A stretch of 64,000 bases of DNA, taken from positions 1-64,000 of the forward strand of contig JAFRJZ010000026.1 of the NCBI GenBank assembly GCA_017431945.1, written 5' to 3'. The position numbers and the translations under genes are program-made. The DNA is from Candidatus Saccharimonadota bacterium. Its GTDB lineage: Bacteria > Patescibacteriota > Saccharimonadia > Saccharimonadales > Saccharimonadaceae. Positions 34,795 to 42,226 of this stretch are shown here, piece after piece (position 1 is the first letter of the stretch; every line of letters starts with the position of its first letter). The notes below the pieces were generated by a model, which saw only the letters and a list, made by a program, of their open reading frames with translations, was not told the origin of the DNA and made no database searches.

Positions 34795-35445
34795 TTAACT
34801 TAATACCACACCGCGCTTATCGGCCTCGGCGATTAGGGCTTTATAGATGGCGGGGCGCTCGGTGGAATTGGTAATAGCACTGCCAACATTAATTACATCA
34901 ACATCGGAATGGGCGATGGCGCGAATGTTACTGAGATTGACACCGCCATCCCAGCCGATTTCAACATTTTTGTTAATTGAGCGAACAATGGGGATTTTCT
35001 CAATTTGGAGCATATCGGCAGTACCACCTTGCTTGCCAAGGTCGCCAGCAAAAATCAAGACATGGTCAGAAGCGTTGATGGTTTCCTTGACGCGCCCTGG
35101 ATAGGTGCTTTTTAATAAGGCCACGCCGACTTTGATGCCAGCGTTGCGAAGTTGCTCCATGATGGGAATTAAATCTTCCTCAACTTCAGCGTGAAAAATC
35201 ACCAGTGATGGTTTTAATTTAAGGAGAGCAGGTAGATGTTCGGAGGGCTTGGCGACCATCATGTGAAGGTCGGTCTCCCATTCGCGGGGCCACCAAGTAG
35301 AAAAATCGGGGATGGTGGCGGGCTGAGCAAAAACACCGTCAGCAATATCAATTTGAACGCGACGTGTAAAAGTGTTGAAAGATTCAACCAGAGCGCGATA
35401 TTCGTTGGTGTCGGTGGTAAGAATAGTAGGAACTATAGTAGCCAT
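34795..35445 (-). CDS. rpe: ribulose-phosphate 3-epimerase
   Basis: TIM-barrel epimerase joining ribulose 5-phosphate and xylulose 5-phosphate, 216 aa. Seen: VQIDIADGVFAQPATIPDF (where most family members have HxDxMDGxFVPN, so the first His is missing), DLHMMVAKPSEHLPALLKL, and the phosphate-binding VEIGWDGGVNLSNI with INVGSAI. The divergent first block makes a related sugar-phosphate epimerase possible. It sits next to rpiB, which supports the pentose phosphate role. Confidence 0.82.
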   Translation of the reverse strand: MATIVPTILTTDTNEYRALVESFNTFTRRVQIDIADGVFAQPATIPDFSTWWPREWETDLHMMVAKPSEHLPALLKLKPSLVIFHAEVEEDLIPIMEQLRNAGIKVGVALLKSTYPGRVKETINASDHVLIFAGDLGKQGGTADMLQIEKIPIVRSINKNVEIGWDGGVNLSNIRAIAHSDVDVINVGSAITNSTERPAIYKALIAEADKRGVVLS

Positions 35446-35446
35446 A

Positions 35447-35899
35447 TTAAACCTCCTTGTCTAGGCGTTGGTTGCGACGCTCGTAACGCTCTTTGCCGGT
35501 GTATTTGGTGGTAAAGAATTCTTTGACGATGGCTTCAAGTTGGTCGGGTTTTAGTTGGTCGGCGGAAAGACAGAGGACATTGGCATTGTTGTGCTCGCGA
35601 CCTAGTTTGGCGCGCTCTTCATCTAATGGGTTAACAGCGCGAATCTGCTTAAAGCGATTGGCTTGGATACAGACGCCAAATGACGAGCCGCAAATGAGAA
35701 CACCAAAATTATGGTCGAGATCTTTGATAATATTGCGACAGACTAGAATCGCTGGGTCGTTGAAATCGTCGTTTTCGTCGTATTTAATAGGACCACAGTC
35801 TATGACCATCTCGATGTCAGGGAGTTTTTTAAGAATGGGCAAAAGTGCCTCCTTAGCTTTAAAACCGCGGTGGTCGGCGCCGATAAAAATTCTACGCAT
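35447..35899 (-). CDS. rpiB: ribose-5-phosphate isomerase B family protein
   Basis: 150 aa. RpiB/LacAB fold: FIGADHRGFKAKEALLPIL at the N terminus and GVLICGSSFGVCIQANRFKQ (usual form GTGIGxSIAANK), with the catalytic Cys position replaced by LICGSS in the same loop, and RAVNPLDEERAKLGREHNNANVLCL. It converts ribose 5-phosphate to ribulose 5-phosphate. Gap to rpe is 1 nt. Confidence 0.88.
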   Translation of the reverse strand: MRRIFIGADHRGFKAKEALLPILKKLPDIEMVIDCGPIKYDENDDFNDPAILVCRNIIKDLDHNFGVLICGSSFGVCIQANRFKQIRAVNPLDEERAKLGREHNNANVLCLSADQLKPDQLEAIVKEFFTTKYTGKERYERRNQRLDKEV

Positions 35900-36913
35900 T
35901 TATTTATCCTTTCCAAAATCAACCGCCAGCTCAACCAAGCGATTGGAGTAGCCCCATTCGTTATCGTACCAGGCGACGATTTTAATTAAATTACCGCCCA
36001 CCACATTTGTTAATGGCAAATCGACAATTGCCGAGTGCGGGTCGCCCTTGAAGTCGCACGAGACTAGCTCGCGCTCGGTGACATCTAGGATGCCCTGATA
36101 ATAAGGCTCCTCGGCCGCTTTTTTGAAAATCTTATTAAGCTGAGCGATAGTAGTTTTTTTCTTGGTGACGGCGGTGATGTCGGCGAGCGATACAACTGGG
36201 GTGGGTACGCGAATGGAGAGGCCATCAAACTTGCCTTTGAGCGACGGAATAGTGAGGGTTGCGGACTTGGAGGCGCCGGTGGTAGTAGGAATGATATTCT
36301 CAGCGGCAGCGCGAGACTCGCGCAAATCCTTCGCCGGGGCATCTTGGAGTTTTTGTGAGGCGGTATAGGAGTGAACTGTAGTCATCAGGGCTTTTTCAAT
36401 GCCGAGAGTGTCTTCCAAAACTTTCATCACTGGAGCAATACAGTTGGTAGTACAAGAGGCGTTACTGATAAGAACATCTTTGTCTTTGATGGCGTCATCA
36501 TTGACACCGAGGACGACAGTCCTGACGGTGTTTCTAGGATCCTTCTTGGCGGGGGCGGAGAGAACGACTTTGCGGGCGCCAGCCTTGATGTGCTTCTTAG
36601 CCTGGTCGGGCTCATTGAGGTGGCCGCTACATTCCATCACTACATCAACGCCGAGCTTTTTCCAGGGGAGGTTGAGCGGGTCACGCTCGTGAAAACAAGG
36701 GATAGTATGGCCATCAATGATTAAATTTTGCGTGTCATAAGTAACTTGACGATCGTAAATGCCATAGGAGGAGTCAAATTGGAGTAGTTGGGCTAGAGCT
36801 TCGTTGTCGTTAGGATCGTTGATAGCGATAATCTCAACATCGCGACGCTCAAAAGCAATCTTAAAGGCAGAGCGACCGATGCGCCCAAACCCGTTTATTA
36901 CTACCTTTACCAT
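35900..36913 (-). CDS. gap: glyceraldehyde-3-phosphate dehydrogenase
   Basis: Glycolytic enzyme, 337 aa. NAD-binding VVINGFGRIGRSAFK, catalytic NASCTTNCIAPVMKVL, and C-terminal WYDNEWGYSNRLVELA. AGGAGG Shine-Dalgarno about 10 nt before the ATG. First gene of the gap-rpiB-rpe-LOG string, with the promoter at 36945-36972 built on the rpsG terminator. Confidence 0.97.
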   Translation of the reverse strand: MVKVVINGFGRIGRSAFKIAFERRDVEIIAINDPNDNEALAQLLQFDSSYGIYDRQVTYDTQNLIIDGHTIPCFHERDPLNLPWKKLGVDVVMECSGHLNEPDQAKKHIKAGARKVVLSAPAKKDPRNTVRTVVLGVNDDAIKDKDVLISNASCTTNCIAPVMKVLEDTLGIEKALMTTVHSYTASQKLQDAPAKDLRESRAAAENIIPTTTGASKSATLTIPSLKGKFDGLSIRVPTPVVSLADITAVTKKKTTIAQLNKIFKKAAEEPYYQGILDVTERELVSCDFKGDPHSAIVDLPLTNVVGGNLIKIVAWYDNEWGYSNRLVELAVDFGKDK

Positions 36914-36944
36914 ATAAAATAAACCTCCTATTTTGCTTAAGTCT

Positions 36945-36985
36945 ATTATAGCACAAAAATAAAGCCCCGCAAGGGCTTTTTAAAT
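36945..36985 (-). promoter_or_regulatory. rpsG terminator merged with the gap promoter
   Basis: Minus strand AAAGCCC-TTGC-GGGGCTTT plus ATTTTT ends rpsL-rpsG. TTGCGG (36967-36972), inside the hairpin, stands 16 bp from TATAAT (36945-36950), the gap promoter. Same overlap principle as at 12163-12212. Confidence 0.7.
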
Positions 36986-37040
36986 ATTGGACGGGTCCTG
37001 TCGCCACATTTTCCCCCAAGTGGCGCCACCCGTCCAGTAT
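36984..37040 (+). repeat. palindromic element family 2, copy 2 (short form)
   Basis: Arms ATATTGGACGGG (36984-36995) and CCCGTCCAGTAT (37029-37040). The core GTCCTGTCGCCACATTTTCC joins CCCAAGTGGCGCCA directly: the inner CCCCC...GGGGG hairpin is missing, as if deleted between its flanking C-runs. The right arm abuts the rpsG stop codon. Confidence 0.82.
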
Positions 37041-37514
37041 CTATCTAGCGAAGTGCGCGAAGGCGCGGTTTGCTTCGGCCATACGGTGGCAATCTTCTTT
37101 CTTCTTGAAGGCGGCACCAGTTTCGTTGTAGGCGTCAACGATTTCTAGTTCAAGGCGCTTAGTATAAGGCATACCTTTGCGCTCGCGCGCAGCCTGAACG
37201 AGCCAAGAGAAGGCAAAGTGAAGTTGCCTGTGGCCCGAAATCGGAAACGGAATTTGGTAGTTGGCGCCACCGACGCGGCGCGACTTGACCTCAAAATCAG
37301 GCGAAACATTAGCAATGGCTTTTTCTAGTACCTCAACTGGGTTCTCGCTGTCTAATTTCTTGGCGGCGTTCTCAATAGCCGAATATACGGCACGCTCGGC
37401 GACTTGCTTCTTGCCGTTGAGCATGGATTTGTTAATCAAACGCTGGACCAAGACCGACTGGTACTTGCGATCAGGTGAGACTTTGCGTTGTAATGATTTG
37501 GTAACTTTGCGCAT
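37041..37514 (-). CDS. rpsG: 30S ribosomal protein uS7
   Basis: Head protein of the small subunit that nucleates assembly on 16S rRNA, 157 aa, normal length. MRKVTKSLQRKVSPDRKYQS, SMLNGKKQVAERAVYSAIE, EVKSRRVGGANYQIPFPI and AFKKKEDCHRMAEANRAFAH match the family. It follows rpsL with a 2-nt gap. The str operon is not complete here: fusA and tuf are elsewhere in the window. Confidence 0.97.
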   Translation of the reverse strand: MRKVTKSLQRKVSPDRKYQSVLVQRLINKSMLNGKKQVAERAVYSAIENAAKKLDSENPVEVLEKAIANVSPDFEVKSRRVGGANYQIPFPISGHRQLHFAFSWLVQAARERKGMPYTKRLELEIVDAYNETGAAFKKKEDCHRMAEANRAFAHFAR

Positions 37515-37516
37515 AG

Positions 37517-37927
37517 TTAATCTCCTTTCTTGGCACCATATTTAGAACGACCTTGTTTACGCCCCTGAACACCTTGTAGGTCAAGTGTGCCGCGGACAAT
37601 ATGATAACGAACACCTGGCAAATCAGGCACACGACCACCGCGCACTAGCACCACAGCGTGCTCCTGCAAATTGTGACCTTCGCCACCGATGTAGGCCCAA
37701 ACCTCCTGGCCATTGGTCAGGCGGACACGCGCGACTTTGCGCATGGCGGAGTTTGGCTTCTTAGGTGTCTTGGTAGTAACTTTGATACAGACCCCACGCT
37801 TCAAAGGAGCAGATTGGCCATAACGGCGAGTCTTGAGCGTATTGACAATAGAGCCAAGCGCTGGCGCCTTAGACTTTTTGGCTGTCTTTTTGCGGGGTTT
37901 TCGAATCAACTGATTAATAGTTGGCAT
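37517..37927 (-). CDS. rpsL: 30S ribosomal protein uS12
   Basis: Decoding-centre protein, 136 aa. [60 protein letters not shown] and [15 protein letters not shown] are present, with the usual Lys residues linked to streptomycin sensitivity ([10 protein letters not shown]). First gene of the rpsL-rpsG operon. Confidence 0.97.
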   Translation of the reverse strand: MPTINQLIRKPRKKTAKKSKAPALGSIVNTLKTRRYGQSAPLKRGVCIKVTTKTPKKPNSAMRKVARVRLTNGQEVWAYIGGEGHNLQEHAVVLVRGGRVPDLPGVRYHIVRGTLDLQGVQGRKQGRSKYGAKKGD

Positions 37928-38011
37928 TGAAATTTCCTCTTAAATGGTTAATATTGATGGTGCCCAGATTATTTACAGCAATAATAACCCGAGCGTGAAA
38001 CTCTTTAGATT

Positions 38012-38040
38012 ATTATAGCAAAAAAGGTTTGAGTTGACAA
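38012..38040 (-). promoter_or_regulatory. rpsL-rpsG promoter
   Basis: TTGTCA (38035-38040), 17-bp spacer ending in TGC, TATAAT (38012-38017). A leader of about 75 nt follows. Confidence 0.85.
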
Positions 38041-38049
38041 GGGGAAATA

Positions 38050-38093
38050 AAAAAAGAAGTTTCGCGGTAGGTACCTTCGGCGCCGTGCGAAAC
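38050..38093 (-). terminator. terminator of nuclease paralog 3
   Basis: Minus strand GTTTCGC, loop with GGCGCCGAAGGTACC, GCGAAAC, then CTTCTTTTTTT. Confidence 0.8.
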
Positions 38094-38111
38094 TCCAATA
38101 ATTTAATTGTA

Positions 38112-38504
38112 TCAGATTAGAGTAGATATGTCAATTACTTTCCCTTGCTTAGTGACCAATAGGAGTTTTTTAATTTGTTTTCTTGAGCGCATTTGATTGA
38201 TAAGGAAGTTGCGAATTTTATCATTTTGGACTTTTTTAATACGAGATGTATCTATGATAATATTTTTAGATTGTCTTAATGCTTTTTTGATATTATGTTC
38301 TAGTGAATTGGCATTAGATGATTTTGGCGATTTTATTTCAAACTCAACTTCGTTTACTAAAATATCAGCTGAATGTAGGTTTCCTTCAGGTAGAAACTCA
38401 ACGCGATGCCCAGTTGATGCTAGAATTTCTGCGACACGAAATTCGTGTGACCAGGGTTTGCGTCCGGCTGAAATAATAATTTTACCTAATTTTTGATTTT
38501 TCAT
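38112..38504 (-). CDS. orphan CdiA-CT-like PD-(D/E)xK nuclease, paralog 3
   Basis: 130 aa from ATG 38504 (MKNQKLGKIIISAGRKPWSH). Closest to paralog 1: the first ~30 residues are almost identical, also at DNA level. SADILVNEVEFEIKSPKSS keeps Asp and E-x-K but has Ala for the Pro of the motif; ALRQSKNIIIDTSRIKKV follows. The C terminus KLLLVTKQGKVIDISTLI matches paralog 1. Leaderless, solitary, with its own promoter and terminator; a short palindromic element lies just upstream. Confidence 0.7.
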   Translation of the reverse strand: MKNQKLGKIIISAGRKPWSHEFRVAEILASTGHRVEFLPEGNLHSADILVNEVEFEIKSPKSSNANSLEHNIKKALRQSKNIIIDTSRIKKVQNDKIRNFLINQMRSRKQIKKLLLVTKQGKVIDISTLI

Positions 38505-38511
38505 ACGCGAA

Positions 38512-38540
38512 AATGTAGCAAAAAGAAATCTAAAAAGCAA
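38512..38540 (-). promoter_or_regulatory. conserved leaderless promoter, copy 3
   Basis: TTGCTT (38535-38540), 17-bp spacer ending in TGC, TACATT (38512-38517), 7 nt to the ATG. Upstream minus-strand GAGCTCAAGC is shared with the copy at 19872. Confidence 0.75.
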
Positions 38541-38581
38541 GCTTGAGCTCAATACTTTATGAAAAATTTTTAAGAATGACG

Positions 38582-38655
38582 GAAGGCGAATGATGGGGGT
38601 TTGTGGGTGACTTGAACTAATAAATACTCACAAAACCCCCATTACCTCGCCCTTC
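38582..38655 (+). repeat. palindromic element family 3, short form
   Basis: Arms GAAGGCGAATGATGGGGGTT (38583 on) and AACCCCCATTACCTCGCCCTTC (to 38655) pair over about 23 nt with small mismatches. The core GTGACTTGAACTAATAAATACTC keeps both ends of the family 3 core but lacks the central hairpin. The right arm ends at the stop codon of the surface-protein fragment. Confidence 0.75.
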
Positions 38656-39129
38656 TAAGACCCAGCTATACAACGTAATGAGAAGCCGTAAGACTTACTG
38701 CCGTAGTTTGACGGGCTGAAACTGCTAGCGTAGAAGTACAGTTGGTACGCGCGGTTACTAGTGTTGGCGGTACGCGACCAATAGCGGGTGAATTTACTCC
38801 TATCGTAGATCGAACCGCTGGCGTAGCCGGAATAGAGGAAGTTATTGGGATAATGGCGGAAACTGGCAGTTTTGGTGGTTGCGGAGGTAGTATCCATGGT
38901 ACTAGCAAGATAGCCAAAAGAGCCCGCAGTACTAGTAGTATTACTAATTGGCAAAGACCAGTTATAAGGGCAGATAGAGCCAGTAGTAGCACCCGATGAA
39001 GGATTACGGCCAGCGGTAGCAGTGTACCAAGGATAATAGACACCATAAGAGTAAATGTTATCGTTTTCAGAGGTTGGATTGGATGCAGGGGAGGCAATAT
39101 TATCGTTGCGAAGAGCGTTAGTGGTGGTA
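38655..39129 (-). pseudogene. 3' fragment of a FISUMP-type surface protein
   Basis: The frame codes for about 155 aa with the marks of the FISUMP / C-type-lectin-like domain common in CPR surface proteins: VYYPWYTATAG, GSICPYNWSLP, RYWSRTANTSNRAYQLYFYA and the C-terminal YGFSLRCIAGS. Signal peptide and N-terminal domains are missing. The coding sequence begins directly at the leuS stop codon, and the only upstream ATG (39209) lies inside leuS in another frame. It therefore looks like a fragment joined to leuS by recombination; expression by read-through re-initiation cannot be excluded. Confidence 0.7.
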
Positions 39130-41562
39130 CTAGATGACGATGTTGATGAGGTGGGCCTTACTAGGAATAATAATTTTCTTAGGCTTACCCGTGACGAATT
39201 TTTGGACATTAGGGTCGTTTAGGGCCAGGTCGGTGATTTTTTCGGCGTCGTGGATTTCGCTGAGGGGGATTTGGAGGCGCGAGCGGAGTTTGCCGTTGAC
39301 TTGAATGACAAATTCAACGGTGTCAGCAACGAGATATTTGGCGTCATAAGTCGGCCAAGTGTCGTCGGCATCTAAGTACTCTAACATTTCGCAAGCAAGA
39401 TGAGGAGCAAAGGGTTTGAGGAGCTTAGCGAGCGCGATTAAATCTTCCTTTTCGGGAGTGGTCTTATAAAGCTCATTGACATACTCCATGAGAGCCGCGA
39501 CGGCGGTGTTGAACGACTGGCGCCCTAGATCGTCGGTGACTTTTTTGATGGTTTTGTGGCGGACAGAAATGGTAATATGGTCTTCTTCGGGACGCTCCTC
39601 GGGCCTGTCGTCACAGGCCTCGTCGCTGCGTCCTCGTCGTAACTGCGGATGCCCCTCAGAAGACATATTACCCATTTCTGCCTCACCGCCAAAGCATAAA
39701 CTCCAGCAACGATTTAGGAAGCGGTGGACGCCGCCGATGGCGTGGGGGTTCCAAGTAGCGTCTAGTTCATAAGGGCCGATAAACATCTCATAAGTACGGA
39801 GAGTGTCGGCGCCATAGCCACTATTGACAACCTCTAGCGGATCAACGACATTGCCTTTGCTTTTGCTCATCTTCTTGCCATCTGGGGCATTAATATAACC
39901 GTTATATAATAACTTTTTAATTGGCTCGCGGAAGGGTAAGTAGCCTTGGTCGGCAAAGAATTTACACCAAAAACGAATATAAAGTAGGTGCGCTACCGCG
40001 TGGTCGGCGCCACAATAAATATCAAGTGGTTCCCAATATTTGATGGCGTCAGGATCCCAAGCGTGTTTGTCGTCGTGTGGGCTGGCATAACGCCAAAGAT
40101 ACCAACTAGAGCAGGCGTAGCCGTCCAAAGTGTCAGTTTCGCGCGTCATTTCCTCACCGTCAATTTTAACTTTGAGCCAGTCCTTAGCCTTGGCGAGGGC
40201 ACTGTGGCCGGTATTGTCGGGCTGGTAATCTTCGACTTCAGGAATCATGACCGGTAATTGGTCTTCGGGGATGGGGTGAGGATTACCATCTTTGTCATAA
40301 GCGATAGGAATCGGGCAACCCCAATAGCGTTGACGCGAAATCAGCCAATCGCGCATGCGATAATTGATTTTCTTTTCGCCAAATTTATCAAAATCACAGA
40401 AGTCGGCTTCAACGATAGGTAGATCAAACTTTTCGGCAAATTCGCGGTCGCGCTCATCATAAGCTGGCACTGCCATGATAGCGCCAGTACCATAACCCAT
40501 TAATACATAGTCGGAAATCCAGATAGGGATTTGCTCTTTGGTGGCGGGGTTAATGGCATAACTGCCAGTGAAAACGCCGGTTTTTTGTTTGTTTTCTTGA
40601 CGTTCGATTTCGGATTTTTTCAAAGACTCGGTGCGGTATTTGTCAACTTGTTGGCGGGTTTTTTCATTGACTAATTTGGAAACTAATGGATGTTCGGGGG
40701 CGAGAACTAAGAATGTCGCACCGTAAATGGTGTCGGGCCTAGTGGTGAATACTGAGATATACGGCGCAGGGCCTGCCGCCACATGTTCCCCCACCGTGCT
40801 CACTTCGTTGCGCGCGGCGGGGGTCCCCCAAGTGGCGTCACCCGCGCCTGTATTAGCAACCTCAAAATCAATCACGGCGCCTTCACTGCGGCCGATCCAG
40901 TTTTTTTGCATTACCTTGATCTTGTCGGGCCAGTCGAGAGAGTCAATGTCGTTTAATAATTCATCAGCGTAGGCGGTGATTTTGAAGAACCATTGTTTCA
41001 TTTTTTTCTTTTCAACTTCGTGGCCACAGCGCCAGCAACGACCGTTCTCAACCTGCTCGTTAGCAAGTACGGTCTGGTCTACTGGGCACCACCACTGATA
41101 CGATTCTTTTTGGTAGGCTAGGCCCTTTTTGTAGAGTTGCAAGAAACACCATTGAGTCCAGCGGTAATATTCGGGATCAGAAGTATTGATTTCGCGTGAC
41201 CAGTCAATAGCAAAGCCGAGAGTTTTGGCTTGATTGCGGAAATTATCAATATTGGTCTTGGTAGCGGACTGGGGTGAGATGCCGGTTTTGATGGCATAAT
41301 TCTCGGCTGGTAAGCCAAAAGTGTCATAACCAAAGGGGCGTAAAACATTTAAACCTTTTTGGGCATAATAACGAGCGAGGACATCTACGATCGTAAAATT
41401 GCGCACATGACCGACATGAAGCCCAGCACCGCTGGGGTATGGAAACATCTCGGCGAGGAACATTTTGTCTTTTTTGCTATCCTCAGTAGCCTTAAAGGCC
41501 TCGGTATCGGCCCAAATTTTTTGCCATTTTTGCTCAATTTTTAACGGATCGTATCTATTCAT
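39130..41562 (-). CDS. leuS: leucyl-tRNA synthetase with two in-frame palindromic inserts
   Basis: Charges tRNA-Leu, 810 aa. HIGH motif in FPYPSGAGLHVGHVRN, KMSKS in DGKKMSKSKGNVVDPLE, and a complete C-terminal domain ending KAHLINIVI. Two foreign segments are read in frame: a family 2 element (VANTGAGDATWGTPAARNEV...AAGPAPYI) before VFTTRPDTIYG at the start of the editing domain, and a family 1 element (MSSEGHPQLRRGRSDEACDD...EEDH) in the anticodon-binding domain before ISVRHKTIKKVTDD. Leaderless: TATAAT (41570-41575) lies 7 nt before the ATG. Confidence 0.97.
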   Translation of the reverse strand: MNRYDPLKIEQKWQKIWADTEAFKATEDSKKDKMFLAEMFPYPSGAGLHVGHVRNFTIVDVLARYYAQKGLNVLRPFGYDTFGLPAENYAIKTGISPQSATKTNIDNFRNQAKTLGFAIDWSREINTSDPEYYRWTQWCFLQLYKKGLAYQKESYQWWCPVDQTVLANEQVENGRCWRCGHEVEKKKMKQWFFKITAYADELLNDIDSLDWPDKIKVMQKNWIGRSEGAVIDFEVANTGAGDATWGTPAARNEVSTVGEHVAAGPAPYISVFTTRPDTIYGATFLVLAPEHPLVSKLVNEKTRQQVDKYRTESLKKSEIERQENKQKTGVFTGSYAINPATKEQIPIWISDYVLMGYGTGAIMAVPAYDERDREFAEKFDLPIVEADFCDFDKFGEKKINYRMRDWLISRQRYWGCPIPIAYDKDGNPHPIPEDQLPVMIPEVEDYQPDNTGHSALAKAKDWLKVKIDGEEMTRETDTLDGYACSSWYLWRYASPHDDKHAWDPDAIKYWEPLDIYCGADHAVAHLLYIRFWCKFFADQGYLPFREPIKKLLYNGYINAPDGKKMSKSKGNVVDPLEVVNSGYGADTLRTYEMFIGPYELDATWNPHAIGGVHRFLNRCWSLCFGGEAEMGNMSSEGHPQLRRGRSDEACDDRPEERPEEDHITISVRHKTIKKVTDDLGRQSFNTAVAALMEYVNELYKTTPEKEDLIALAKLLKPFAPHLACEMLEYLDADDTWPTYDAKYLVADTVEFVIQVNGKLRSRLQIPLSEIHDAEKITDLALNDPNVQKFVTGKPKKIIIPSKAHLINIVI
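39564..39680 (+). repeat. palindromic element family 1, copy in leuS
   Basis: Arms CAGAAATGGTAATATGGTCT (39564 on) and AGACATATTACCCATTTCTG (to 39680), complementary over about 22 nt with single-base bulges. Core TCGGGACGCTCC, hairpin GGCCTGT-CGTC-ACAGGCC (T-A pair where other copies have C-G), CGTCGTAACTGCGGATGC, CCCTC. Confidence 0.92.
40757..40853 (+). repeat. palindromic element family 2, copy in leuS
   Basis: Arms ATATACGGCGCAGGG (40757 on) and CCCGCGCCTGTAT (to 40853), complementary with bulges. Core GCCTGCCGCCACATGTTCCC, inner hairpin CCCCACCGTGCTCACTTCG.../...GCGGCGGGGG, TCCCCCAAGTGGCGTCACCC. The inner loop GTGCTCACTTCGTTGCGCGC is identical to the copy at 60496. The frame stays open. 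Confidence 0.88.
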
Positions 41563-41608
41563 AGAGATAATTATAACATATTTTAGGGATTTATGATATT
41601 CTATGGGT
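41563..41608. promoter_or_regulatory. compact divergent leaderless promoters of leuS and trmH-like gene
   Basis: Only 46 nt separate the two ATGs. Minus strand: TGTTATAAT (-10 at 41570-41575), 7 nt to the leuS ATG. Plus strand: TATTCT (41597-41602 approximately), 6 nt to the ATG at 41609. Confidence 0.65.
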
Positions 41609-42115
41609 ATGGTTTTAAAAGTAGTATTACATAATATCCGCTCAGTCTATAATGTAGGGGCGATTCTCAGAACTTGTGAAGGGTTTGGGGTGGATGAGGT
41701 AGTGCTGTCGGGGTATACGCCGCGCTATGACGATAAAGAATTATTACCGCACTTAAGAGATAAATTAAATAAGCAGATTGCAAAAACTGCACTGGGGGCC
41801 GAAAAGCTTTTGAATATTTATGCGTCGGGTGATATATTTGCGAATTTAACAGAGTGGAAAAAACAGGATTATAAGATAGTAGGGTTAGAGAATAATATTC
41901 AGGATACGAGATTAAGACGTCTAAATGAGCCGGGATTGAAAGATGAGATTGACGAAAAAGTAGTGCTAATTTTAGGTGAAGAGGTGAACGGAATTGATCA
42001 AAAATTATATGAATTAATTGATGTTTTTGTGGAGATTCCAATGCGAGGTAAAAAAGAATCTTTCAATGTATCAGTAGCAGCTGGGATTGCGATCTATACA
42101 CTAAATGAAAGTTAA
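41609..42115 (+). CDS. SpoU/TrmH-family RNA methyltransferase
   Basis: 168 aa from ATG 41609 (MVLKVVLHNIRS); an ATG two codons earlier is possible. SAM-dependent 2'-O-ribose methyltransferase of the SPOUT class. Motif 1 HNIRSVYNVGAILRTCEGFG, motif 2 VVLILGEEVNGID, motif 3 IPMRGKKESFNVSVAAGIAI. It has only the catalytic domain, so the target RNA (tRNA or rRNA) cannot be told. The stop codon lies inside the left arm of a family 3 palindromic element. Confidence 0.9.
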   Translation: MVLKVVLHNIRSVYNVGAILRTCEGFGVDEVVLSGYTPRYDDKELLPHLRDKLNKQIAKTALGAEKLLNIYASGDIFANLTEWKKQDYKIVGLENNIQDTRLRRLNEPGLKDEIDEKVVLILGEEVNGIDQKLYELIDVFVEIPMRGKKESFNVSVAAGIAIYTLNES

Positions 42116-42224
42116 TAAGTAATTTTGTTCGTGGCTTGAATTGAAAAAATGCTCCCTTACGGGTGGCATTTTTTCAATTCAAATCTGACTTAACAAATAC
42201 TCACAAAATTACTTATTAACTTTC
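42107..42224 (+). repeat. palindromic element family 3, copy 2
   Basis: Arms GAAAGTTAATAAGTAATTTT (42107 on) and AAAATTACTTATTAACTTTC (to 42224) are perfectly complementary over 22 nt. The left arm is the end of the methyltransferase gene with its TAA stop, so the right arm is an inverted copy of it. Hairpin GAATTGAAAAAATGC/GCATTTTTTCAATTC differs from the other copies by paired changes. Confidence 0.92.
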
Positions 42225-42226
42225 GC

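Noticed and set aside
28644-39680. Family 1 inserts as a conserved protein domain
   Set aside because: The peptides differ because three reading frames are used; conservation is at the nucleotide and structure level.
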